Part shown: positions 34,300-48,654 of the stretch, in pieces
Layout: every line of letters begins with the position of its first letter
Position numbering within the stretch: the first letter of the stretch is position 1
DNA from: Narthecium ossifragum
Taxonomy: Eukaryota > Streptophyta > Magnoliopsida > Dioscoreales > Nartheciaceae
Length of the DNA: 64,000 bases
NCBI GenBank assembly: GCA_963920575.1
Contig: OY986966.1
Location: 1,136,130 to 1,200,129, forward strand
Reading direction: 5' to 3'
Translations under genes and position numbers: made by a program
The notes under the pieces: generated by a model
What the model saw: the letters and a program-made list of their open reading frames with translations, nothing else
Told to the model about the DNA's origin: nothing
Databases searched by the model: none

Positions 34300-34374
34300 G
34301 GGCCGGGCTGACCCTTACAATTATTCAGATCGGGCCGGGCCGACCCTTACAATCATTCAGATCGGGCCGGGCCA
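34300..34374. repeat. Short tandem repeat with 32-base period
   Basis: GGGCCGGGC...ACCCTTACAAT..ATTCAGATC is repeated from 34300 and 34332, and begins a third time at 34364. It lies upstream of the hexosaminidase pseudogene and has no obvious function. Confidence 0.85.
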
Positions 34375-34589
34375 TTGTCGAGTCCAATAAGCTTTCCACC
34401 CGGCCCGGCCCAAGTATGACCTTGGCCCTGGCCAGCTTGAAGACCGGACCCGCCAGCCTTAGCTTTCTTCCTCTGTTGAACACCCCTACTCTCTCTCCCC
34501 ATATTTCTTCCGATCTTCCGATCTTCCTTCCTCTCTTGAACCCAGCCCACCAGCTCTCTTGACCCATCCCCTCCATCTCCCCCCTCTCC

Positions 34590-35225
34590 CCCTCCTTCCG
34601 CATCACCTTACCCCGCCCCCAGCATCCCTACCTCCGCACCGCCGCTCGCCGCTACGCCCGCCTCCTCCGCTTCGAGCGCCACCGCCTCTCCTCCCCCCGC
34701 GGCCTCCTCCCTCAACTTCACCCGCGACTCCCCCTTGCTGACCCTCACCATCTCCGTCACCGACTCCTCCGCCCTGCGCCGCGACGGTGTGGACGAGTCC
34801 TACTCCCTCTCCGTCTCCTCCGGCCTTGCCCGCCTCGCCGCCGTGGGGCGCCATCCGCGGCCTCGAGACCTTCTCCCAGCTCGCTTGGGCGTTCTGCCCC
34901 GGCGCCCGGCACTGCGATCCCCTTGTCGACGTGGTGCCCACAGAGATTAATATATCTGACCGTCCGATCTTCGGGCATCGGGGAGTGATGCTGGACACGT
35001 CGAGAAACCTTTATCTGGTGGCGGACATCCTCCGAACCATCCGTGCCATGGGCCACGACAAGCCAATGTGTTCCACTGGCAAATCACCGATTCCCAATCG
35101 TTCCCTTTGATGCTGCGTGTTCCACTGCCATCGGAGCCGAGGCTGGCGATGGAGGGCTCCTATGGAGGAGCCATGGGCTACAGTCCGGAGGATGTGCGGA
35201 GGACCGTGGAGTACTTCTCTCCCAG
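34590..35225 (+). pseudogene. Beta-N-acetylhexosaminidase (GH20) gene fragment, frameshifted
   Basis: Three frames together read as the N-terminal half of a plant beta-hexosaminidase, an enzyme that trims terminal N-acetylglucosamine from N-glycans. In order: YLRTAARRYARLLRFERHR, then (other frame) [17 protein letters not shown] and [10 protein letters not shown], then (next frame) [15 protein letters not shown] and [20 protein letters not shown], then [17 protein letters not shown] and [14 protein letters not shown]. The catalytic Asp-Glu pair region and the rest are absent. At least two frameshifts and one truncation mean it is dead. It is GC-rich, unlike its AT-rich neighbours, and ends near a GGGGGCGTGTTTGATT-like tip (read inward at about 35255-35275), so it may be another transposon-captured fragment. 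Confidence 0.78.
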
Positions 35226-35289
35226 CTTTCTTGAATCGCTTTCCCTTCACCTTTTTCCAATCAAACACGCCCCCAAAAAATAAAGCCTG

Positions 35290-35820
35290 ATCACCATCAG
35301 TCCTCGTGCCTAACAGAACACCAAACATTCAACCTAGTGAGCCCCAAGAATATGCTTCTTGTTGCCGCTATCCTTGAAAACAAACACAGGTTGGCCCACT
35401 AATGTGAATGCCTTGACAGAAAGGATGCTGTGATAAACTAGAAGGTTATCACATATATCCAACCAATCATCCCTTATCTAGAAACAGAGCACAAGTCAAA
35501 ACAGGCATAACACCCTCCCTGTATTAAATAACACACAAGAGATTAGATAAGTATTACAAAGCATAAGAAGGCAATCCGCCCATGCCCTACAATGGGGGTA
35601 TTACAAAGCACAAAGATTAGGCCATGGCCCACATCCAGGGTGAAGGCAATCCAGCTCCAAAACGCAAAGACCAGGAAATAAGGGGAAAAACACAACTCCT
35701 CACCGCTGTATTTTCCAAATATTTAGCATTCTAATTCACTCTGATGGCAAGAAATGTATAAGGATGTATGAGGAAAGGACAAGCAAGATCAAGTCCAACT
35801 GTACAACACTCTAACGAGCA
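35290..35820. other. Intergenic, no gene recognised
   Basis: AT-rich. The right part is likely 3' flank of the kinase gene. I see no other feature. Confidence 0.5.
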
Positions 35821-36026
35821 ATATAGATAGATATCTCTTCAACCTCCAAGATTTGACGCCTTTCATGCCCACCTCCTTGCCATCATCTAGTCATCTGAAC
35901 ATCAGTAGAACTCACAGTTCACCTAATATAGATAGATCTCTCTTCAAACTCCAAGATTTGACACCTCTTTCATGCCCCCTCCTTGCCATCATCTAGTCAT
36001 CTGAACATCAGTAGAACTCACAGTTC
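35821..36026. repeat. Tandem duplication, about 106-base period, in the kinase 3' UTR
   Basis: The block ATATAGATAG...CATCTAGTCATCTGAACATCAGTAGAACTCACAGTTC occurs twice back to back (about 35821-35923 and 35925-36026) with few differences. The second copy ends just downstream of the stop codon of the kinase gene. Confidence 0.92.
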
Positions 36027-36044
36027 CCCAGGATAGGCGCAACT

Positions 36045-39000
36045 CTAGGTATAAAGCGGGGAAGCCAAGGGTTTAGGATAAGCAACCTTTGCACTTCCTG
36101 CTTCTTGCAAACTTCTCCTACGGGACCTGTTCCCGCTGCTACTGCGTCGGTGGCTGCCTGTTTTTTGCTCAGTTTCAGGGCCTCTTGCAATGTCCCTGCA
36201 TTCCTGAAGCTGTTCCAATGCAGAAACCACTTCTTTCATGTTTGGCCTGAACTTCGCATCCATGGATAGGCACTGAAGTGCAAGAGTAGCTGCCTTTTGG
36301 GCTCCAGCCATCGAGTACTGCCCTTCCAGACGTGTGTCCAGGATACGGAAAATCCTTCGCTTGCTTGTGAGATAAGGCCTCGCCCATTCCACCAGATTGT
36401 GCTCCCCAGTTGGCCTATTCTTGTCCACCGCTCGACGCCCAGATAGCATTTCAAGTAGGACAACACCATAGCTATACACGTCACTCTTTGCAGTTAAATG
36501 CCCTTCAAAAGTTTTAAGAGGTGGGTTAGAAACTAGATCATTACATAACTTCATGCTGCAATGTCATAAAAGATGCACAATCATTCTTCCTAGCCAGCTA
36601 GCAAGTACAGACATGAACCCAGGCATCAACTGAGTAAATGTACATCAAGCTGTAACTGATAAAAAATGACAACTCAGATGCGACATACTAGCCGTCAATC
36701 TATCACTCCCCACTAGACAACAACATCCAAGTATGAGTTACGTCAGAACACAGGATGGATGAAAGGGTGCTTACAATGACGCAAGTCATGTCTCTCAAAC
36801 AATAGATCAGAATTGGTTCCTAAACTTTAAATGCTGCTTTCTTCTATCTATGGGTTTTGAACTTCCAGATATACTGAAACCATTTTCTAGGCGTGCACTT
36901 TGAAAACCTCAAGCAAGATACAGAAAAGAAACAATGCCGACTACCCATGTAAAAACGCTCCCAAGCTTACTAAAAACTATAAAACCGTCCCACATGAAAA
37001 AACCCCTCCTTCTACATAACTTGTAAGTGGATCCAAGAACCTGGAGATGATGTCTACTAACATTTGGGGCGGATAAACTTTCAAGATAACAATAATAGTT
37101 GAGAAACGGGAGACAAAAAAGGGGTTTGACGTTAGTAGACTCCAGGTATATAGAGGCATCAAATCGCACCATAGTGCAGGCTTCTGGCTACAAGAGCTAT
37201 TCCTATTTAAAACCAAGCATCAGTAACCCTCCACTGGACATCCTTCATCTCTATATTAAACCAGGCATCATTAACTCTCCATCGGACATCCCCTTCCTTC
37301 CCTCTATGACAAACACAAGAAAGCAATTTATTTCTTTCCTCATCAACAAATGTGAGAGGAAATTGGATTTAAGCAACCACAATGCATACATATCTGGAAA
37401 ACAAACAGCTTTTGACCTGTCAACAAATAGATGCAGAACCATGTAAGCACTGTGGATTTCAAGATACCTGTCGCCAGGTATTCAGGTGCAGCATATCCAT
37501 ATGTTCCCATAACCCTGGTAGAGACATGGCTCTTGTCATCAGCTGGGCCATCTTTGGCCAGTCCAAAATCAGACAGCTTGGCGTTATAGTTCTGCAGGTA
37601 GAAAATGCTTAAGTAACACTTCATTTAGTCTGACAAGGGAAAGAAAATGCATTTGGTTCCACATACTGAATCAAGAAGGACGTTGGAGGTCTTAAAGTCT
37701 CGATAAATAACTCTAGCCTCAGCACTATGCAGGAAGGCCAGACCTTTAGCAGCTCCAAGAGCAACCTTCATGCGAAGGTTCCAAGAGAGAGGTTGGAAGT
37801 ATGAACCTCCTGCATCACCAGCATAAGATCAGAATATTCTACAAACATTGAGGATTGACTAACATGTATTTTTCTCATAATGCATCTCAGACAGCTCATT
37901 GCATGCAGATAATCATGAAGTAAAATTCCTCAGAGAGCATTATAATTGGTAGCCAGGTATCGAGATCAAATGAACTTACTCCTGAAGAGGTGATTTTCCA
38001 AGCTCCCTCGAGGCATGAACTCATACACTAACAGGCGGTGGTCATCTTCTAAGCAATATCCAATCAGCTTTACGAGATTAGGATGGTACAACTGACCCAG
38101 ATAATTAACTTCTGCCTACAAATGTACAGAAAGAGTGTGTCAAGAATTAAAATATGCCAGATTCTGCATGCTGTGTTAGATAACTTGGCCCGAATAAATA
38201 GAGGAATTCAAATATTAAAGATTTACAAAGCATAGTTTAACATTCATATTTTTAGTCATCATAACTTACAAATATCACTTACCAACCACTCTTTGTGACC
38301 CTGATAACCATCATGGTTGAGCCGCTTCACAGCAATAACCATTCCAGTCCCAGGCTTGGTCGCTGCAAGAGTGTGCTCGTCAAGCCATCCCTTAAAGACT
38401 GATCCAAAGCCTCCCTCTCCCAAAACACTGTCTGGGCGGAAGTTCCTGGTGGCAGTTCTGAGTTCACTGAAGGAAAAGCTCTTCACTTTGGAGGACTGCA
38501 AGATTTCACCCTCACTCCTAGGAGTCAGAGCACCAGAGCGCCTGCTGCTAGAACCACTTAAGCCAGATCCCTCTTTGCCCACGCTTTTAGAGTTAGCACC
38601 TGCACAACCAAATGTGGAAATCATTCAATAAATTCAGTACAAGATGTAACAAAGCGGACTCAGAAAATTGTAAGAAAATGCATATAAAGCAGCCTCAAAA
38701 TTGCATGATATTACTAGCCAAAGTGTAGCACCAGATGTAGAAAGGATTCCAAAAAAGACATCAAATATCCACTATCCATGCAATTGAGATATTCCAGATT
38801 TTCCTCCCGTGAAGAATATAACCAAGCATGACATTTTGAGAGTAAAAGTGAAAGACTTCTGGCAGCAAGCCATCACGCACACCATTAAAACGGAAACCAT
38901 GACATTTTGGTAGTATTTACTTGCATGACTGGCAGCCTGCAGTAACTCACTCTTGCAATAAAAAAGGTAGGAAAGTTTAGAACGGAAGTAAGCCCGTCAA

Positions 39001-39691
39001 GAACAAGCCATCACGCACACCATTAAAACGGAAACCATGACATTTTGGTAGTATTTACTTGCATGCCTGGCAGCCTGCAGTAACTCACTCTTGCAATAAA
39101 AAAGGTAGGAAAGTTTAGAACGGAAGTAAGCCCGTCAAGAACCGCGCATTCTCTGACGGCAGATAAACCAACGTCCAAATGGTAGTGCAAATGATCAACC
39201 CAGACAACTAAGGTCATGAATCAAGCCACAAACTTCATATGGGATTCTAAACCACAGAAGTCTCAGAGCACATGCATCCTATGATTGAGGACTAAATGAC
39301 ACGAAATCAATACTAACAGAAGTGGCAATCATCATGTTTCCCAGACTCAAAACATACCAAATCTAGGAGAATATTGAATTGAAATATGTCGAATTCATGA
39401 TCGCATAAGACCCCATGTTCAATAGGGTAAATCTAGCTAGAATTAGCTTTAAGAGTCCAATTGTTGCAACTGAACTGAAAACCCGCCATAAACGCTACTG
39501 ATTCAGCTCAAGCACAGCAAAATGCTATAAAAAGGCAAAGGATCATCACTTTGAATATAAAAGTCACTAAACATAGAGGGTAAAACTGAATAAAAAAAGG
39601 ATAACCAAAGCTCATCGGAGATCAAACCTGAAGGGGAGACGCTATAGAAGGGGCTCTCCGCCTTGACCCGAGCAGCCCAGCAATTCCCCAT
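36045..39691 (-). CDS. Receptor-like cytoplasmic kinase, subfamily VII (PBL/APK1-like)
   Basis: Plasma-membrane-anchored Ser/Thr kinase of the RLCK-VII/PBL family, which typically acts below receptor kinases in immune or growth signalling. Six exons (39628-39691, 38283-38599, 37980-38115, 37667-37809, 37468-37591, 36045-36502) give 413 residues. [14 protein letters not shown] provides Gly2 for myristoylation and Cys4 for palmitoylation. Kinase landmarks: [12 protein letters not shown] loop, AVKRL lysine, [20 protein letters not shown], catalytic [14 protein letters not shown] (RD type), DFGLAKDGP, activation segment [19 protein letters not shown], and [21 protein letters not shown]. The C-terminal tail is basic and Arg/Ser-rich. 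The family is clear; the exact orthologue (PBL2/3, PBL9-11, APK1) is not resolved. Confidence 0.94.
38866..39141. repeat. 138-bp tandem duplication in kinase intron 1
   Basis: Two adjacent copies, 38866-39003 and 39004-39141, starting CAAGCCATCACGCACACC and ending CCCGTCAAGAAC, with one visible substitution (GACTGG versus GCCTGG). Near identity points to a recent duplication, or an assembly artefact. Confidence 0.93.
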
Positions 39692-39699
39692 CCAATTCA

Positions 39700-40735
39700 A
39701 CCTTCACCCAACGACACCCTACAGCCTCCACACCCCCAAATACCAACAACTCCACGCAGCCCAGCTAGGGCTTAAGACGCAGGGAAGGAGGAGAACAAGC
39801 GGCCGAATCCCTTAATGGGACCCCGAATCCCTCTAAAGCGATCCCAAATCCAAGCACCAAGCACCAAGCCAGAACCACCTCGCCGGAGAGACCCCCGGGC
39901 CCCGTACACCGAATCGAGCCTCGGATTCGACACCGAAGTGATCGCTTGGACTCAGCCACTCCACAGAAAGCGAGCCAGAGAGATCGAGATCAGAGAGCTA
40001 GAAGGCTAAAGCTTCCCGAAGCTTGACCTCGCTCGCCTCCACCAGCAGACTGCCTGCTAGCGGAGATGAGAGAGAGAGAGAATAGAGAGGACACAAGAGG
40101 TTGGGAGGTCGAGGAGCATTAATGGCGCCCGCCGGCGGTCCCCACCGGATGAGCTTATCTTATACGAAAGCCCCCTGGATGTCACAATTGCATATTAAAC
40201 CCCCAAAAAAATGTAAAGAATACAAACACGAAACATTAACCCAATCAACTCACCGTGTAATTTGACATTTTTAAGGGAGGCGGATATAAAAAATGCAGCT
40301 TTTTTTAAGAAGCCACTATGGAGCCTATTCCCGGCGGCGTGGCTAGACTTGGCAAGGGCTTTGTAAGCCGTCCGATGGGGATCCGACGGGCGGGGGTGTT
40401 TTAAAAGCAGCCTCGTTGGAATGGACCTTGGGTTGGTTGGTAGGTTTTAATTGACTGGGCTTACGTGCCGTTTGTGGCTTGAGTTCATACGTGGTGCTTG
40501 GAATTCTGGAAATCTTTGATTGAGCTGTGTGGCTGAGATTGGAATTTGTATTTTAATAAACCTCCCCTTTTCTATAGTGTGGGAGAAAAGGAAGCATTTG
40601 GCGTTTAAGTGTTTTTTTCACATCATGCCATTGTCATGACAATAGATTTGGACGATAACTGTAACCACAACTTATTTGTGCATCTGCACACGTGGTGGTA
40701 TGTGTATTACATATACCGTAATTGGTAATTAAGGG
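39700..40735. other. 5' leader and promoter region of the kinase gene
   Basis: The GC-richer part (39700-40080) is the probable 5' UTR on the minus strand, with GA repeats at about 40070-40090. The remainder holds no recognised gene. Confidence 0.45.
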
Positions 40736-40906
40736 GACGTTTGGCACCCAGCGGATCCGTGGAATCCGCGGAATCCGCTGGACGTGCGGATCCCGCAAAC
40801 GGGATCTCGCTGTTTGGGTTCCGCACGGATTCCGCGTGGATCCCATTTTGGATCCCCGAAAAATGAGATTCACGCGGATACCATCCCGTGGGATCCAAAC
40901 ATACTT
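40733..40906. repeat. Small foldback MITE-like repeat rich in GGATCC/GGATTCC words
   Basis: The left tip (GGGGACGTTTGGCACCC) and right tip read inward (GTATGTTTGGATCCCACGGG) are related. The interior contains many inverted GCGGATCC/GGATCCGC words, giving strong foldback potential. No target duplication was identified. Confidence 0.5.
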
Positions 40907-40924
40907 TAAAATATCGATTTTTTC

Positions 40925-41150
40925 ATCTATCCCATCGGTAGTGGCCTACCGATAGGATATATGAAGCTATCGGTAATGGACTACCGATTACATTCAATCG
41001 GTAGCTCATTACCAATTCTTTTATTGATCTCATCAATAGGGCACTACCGATTGGATAGATGAAGATATCGGTAGTGGGATACCGATACATTCAATCAGTA
41101 GTCCATTACCGATATCTTCATCTATCCAATCGGTAATCCAGATGAAAGAA
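40925..41150. repeat. Cluster of ATCGGTAGT/ACTACCGAT inverted motifs
   Basis: At least eight copies of ATCGGTA(A/G)T or its complement alternate in both orientations, spaced about 15-60 bases, with GATAGATGAA/TTCATCTATCC words between them. Two long arms pair around about 41030. Non-coding, with hairpin-forming potential. Confidence 0.7.
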
Positions 41151-41605
41151 TCAGTACTTAAACGTGACACATGTTAACAAAACTTTATTGTTTATTATTA
41201 CATCAGATTTTTTAATCCTCGTGGGTTTGAGTGATTCATGATTCCAACACATAAATTAAGAATCAAAGACCCGACAACCCATCATAGCTAGCTCATATTT
41301 GAATCATCCCGAGTCAATGGGACTCGATCCACATACCTGAATTAGCATAATATAATGTTGTACCAAATCAATTATATGATACAGCGTGAGATGTTATTTT
41401 GACGCAGCCCAAACAATATATTTTTTTTTTATGTCAAGACGACATTCTTTAGTCATGGATCACACAAGATCGAAACGCAAAGTGTTGCTTTAGTAAACAA
41501 TCCACACGGTTCAAACTAAAACGAGTGATGGCTATCACGTGGGGTCAGCTGGCACATGGAATCAAGACCAAAACCCATTGACCCCTCTGTATGAATCGAA
41601 TCACC

Positions 41606-41827
41606 TCACCAGTTGCACATATTAACTATATACAATACATCGTCTCCGCTGTTGCTTTCTTCCTGTAGAGTTGACTCAATAGGGCGCGGCGGGCATCCTC
41701 CAACGCCGTTGACTCCTTGGAGCAATGTCCATAGATTTCTAAAGAGGAAGATGATAAGGATGGTCACACCGAAGACGATGGACTTAGAGTGAGCTCCTGG
41801 GGGGGATGCTTCCATCCGGGGGTTCAC
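41606..41827 (-). CDS. Possible small single-pass membrane protein, unrecognised
   Basis: A 73-residue frame with one hydrophobic segment (SIVFGVTILIIFLFRNLWTLLQ) preceded by a hydrophilic N-terminus. An internal ATG gives MEASPPGAHSKS. I know no family for it, and no intron or paralogue is visible. It may be a genuine short gene or chance. No gene is seen for more than 400 bases on either side. Confidence 0.25.
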   Translation of the reverse strand: MNPRMEASPPGAHSKSIVFGVTILIIFLFRNLWTLLQGVNGVGGCPPRPIESTLQEESNSGDDVLYIVNMCNW

Positions 41828-42199
41828 GGGCTCCTTGGCGCGCGGCCAAAGTACAAACGCCGGGCACCTAACTTTTGACTCTTTCTTTGCAACTGGGTAA
41901 ACGCCGGCGACCCCACCTTTGACTCTCTTTCTATTTTATCTATTACAGTGACACTTGAACTGATACAGTGATCGGGGTTGACAGGTATCTTGGAGCTTGG
42001 AATCATAGAGGGGTCTTTGGAGATGGAGATGGTTTTAAGTCAAAGGCGAAATGGTCCCTCCCAAATGCCTCAGCGTACATTATTGTTCAGATCTACTGGG
42101 AGACATGGAAGACTGTGCAGGCTGTGTATTATTTACAGCAAATTAGTTAGGGCCTCCGCCCCATATCCTCCAGCTGCTGCTGCTCAAAACTGGTGTAAT

Positions 42200-42965
42200 T
42201 AATTTTGCATCATTTAGGCACACTGTCAGCTACTATATTGGATGACCTATCAATATATATAAACAAAATTGATTCGAAACCCAGTACAGCTTCCAAATAT
42301 ATGTTTGGCAAGCTTCTCCACCGTTCTAGGCCAGATTCTAGTACCATCATCTCCATCACATATTTGGCATTTGTTTCAATGATCATTCTGCTTCCATATC
42401 TCTCTGCAGCCCATTCCAAGGCCTTCAACACAGCTATAGATTCAAAGCAATTGATTGGTGAAACCTCCATACCTTTAATCCAATGACTTTCACTATTCCT
42501 ATCCAGCTCCATGTCTCCATCACAGCTACCGCTGACTTGCCAATAACCAAATATTGTGACGCATCTACTTGTAATACCCAGTTATTCTCAAGATCAACAC
42601 AACTCTCATAGGAACAGAATTTCCCATGGCTTCGAAGATATTCCTATGCAAGTCTTATGGATCTCTTGGCCGCCACCTATGGCAGATCACCCTCACCCTC
42701 AAATGATCTCCTGTTTCTTTCCTTCCATGAAAGCCACAACCCATAACACAAAAAAACAAACTACTACCTCCAGGAAGGCTAACAGCCGGCCAATCACCTC
42801 CCTAACAAATTGGCACTCGAATAAAGCATGATAAACTGTTTCACAATGAAATCCACATCTTGGACATGATTGATCCAACACAGCGAAACATCGCCAAAAA
42901 TTTTCTCGAACTAGTATTCTACCTGCCCTCCACAAGAACTGCTTAATCCTCGAAGACGCCATAAA
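42200..42965 (-). pseudogene. LINE retrotransposon 3'-end relic (zinc-binding and RNase H parts)
   Basis: Minus strand 42962 to 42699 encodes IKQFLWRAGRILVRENFWRC, then CPRCGFHCETVYHALFECQF, the zinc-binding region that follows reverse transcriptase in plant LINEs. 42512-42210 encodes a partial RNase H-like domain (SIAVLKALEWAAERYGSRMI, IETNAKYVMEMM, SSNIVADSVPK). The two pieces are separated by frame breaks, and the reverse transcriptase and endonuclease are missing. A dead 5'-truncated copy; no poly(A) tail is recognised. Confidence 0.8.
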
Positions 42966-42969
42966 TTTG

Positions 42970-43300
42970 TCAAAAGATACGTAGATAATTCAAACCACGA
43001 GAACAGGGAAGAAACTTTGCATCTGAGATAAGCTACATCAGAAAAACCCATAGGTTAATAACATATTAAATATTCACATTTTAAGAGAGTAAGATAATAA
43101 GAGAGGAAGATAAATAACACTTGACGGTAATTCACAACAAGGATTCAGATTTTATTCTTGGATGCAGCAACCAAGCTTTTGTTTAGTTCGCGCTTAAAGC
43201 AAGCGTTATAACAAAAAACACTGCCAATACTCGAATAGTTTCAAGTTAGACAACAGTGGAAAGGCTTCTGACAACTCAGCACACTTCAATGATCAGAGTC
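42970..43300. other. 3' flank of the TPI gene, no other feature
   Basis: AT-rich sequence, probably partly the TPI 3' UTR. Confidence 0.5.
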
Positions 43301-43304
43301 ACGC

Positions 43305-47696
<4,392 letters not shown>

Positions 47697-47944
47697 TTCT
47701 ACGAGAACACAGATGGACGCTTTGAGCCCTGGCGCGATGGAACTCGGAAAGTCCTGTGCTTTTGAGAACAAAAGAAGAGAAGCGAGGGCCAATAAATAAC
47801 AGCGGCGGGCTTATAAATCCGACGGTGCTGTCGATTGGCTTCTTCGTGACTCCATGAGTGATTTGATTCGACCAAGTCGCTGTCTCGTGTGTGAGCCGCG
47901 GCAGGGCGCCCACGGATGCGAATCTCTGCGGATTCCATTATTAA

Positions 47945-48323
47945 GTGTGCGTTTGGTTGCGGGATAGTCTATCCGGATTAGAGGGAATGAGATTGATTTT
48001 CTGAAATAAGTAGTGGGATATGTATGGTATTTTGTTAAAAAAATAGTGATAAATTAGTAATGTTTAGTTGAAAAAGTATGGATAAAGTTAATGTGATTGG
48101 TTGAAAAATAGGGATAATGAAGTAATGATTAGTTGAAAAGTGAAAAGATAAGGATAAAGTTGATGTAATTGGTTGAAAATGAGAGAAAATGTAGTACTAA
48201 TTGGTTAAAAAGTAAGGATAAAGTGGAGATAGAAATGGAGATAAAAGTGAGGATTAGATAGTGTTAGGCTATAATTAGGGATAAAATTGAGTTAATTGGA
48301 ATAGACCCAAACCAAACAAAGGC
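47945..48323. mobile_element. Tourist-like MITE between the TPI and PSF2 start sites
   Basis: A 379-bp element flanked by TAA on both sides (47942-47944 and 48324-48326). The tips are related (GTGTGCGTTTGGTTGCGGG at the left, GCCTTTGTTTGGTTTGGGT at the right read inward). The interior is AT-rich with several GGATAAAGTTGATGTAATTG and TTGGTTGAAAA-like repeats. It has no coding capacity. It occupies most of the shared upstream region of two divergent genes. Confidence 0.65.
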
Positions 48324-48495
48324 TAATGGTTCGTAATCCAAGCCCAAGATAAGGATGGACAGAACGGGCCGGGTCCTGCAGACCTTTTAAGCCCGTAATC
48401 ACGTTTAGCCTCGTCCAACTACAACAGTCGTACGGTTCTGATTTAACGATCGTAAGTTCGTAACCGGCTTCAATGCCGTCCCAAACGGGCAGCCA

Positions 48496-48547
48496 TTTCC
48501 CGCCTTCTGCTAGATGGAAAAAATTTGGGTAATGAATGTTCCCGCCC
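48496..48547 (+). promoter_or_regulatory. Two E2F-like sites upstream of PSF2
   Basis: TTTCCCGCC at 48496-48504 and TTCCCGCCC at 48539-48547 match the E2F consensus (TTTSSCGS-type). They lie about 150 and 110 bases upstream of the PSF2 start codon. E2F control of DNA-replication genes is well established in plants; use of these particular sites is inferred from position and motif. Confidence 0.6.
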
Positions 48548-48654
48548 TTCAATAAAGCCCACTGTCTCTGTGTCTCAAACCCCTCCCGCATTCGTGCTCC
48601 AGGGCAGTATTATCTCGATTTTCGGAACCCTAACCCTAAAATTAGCCGATCCGT

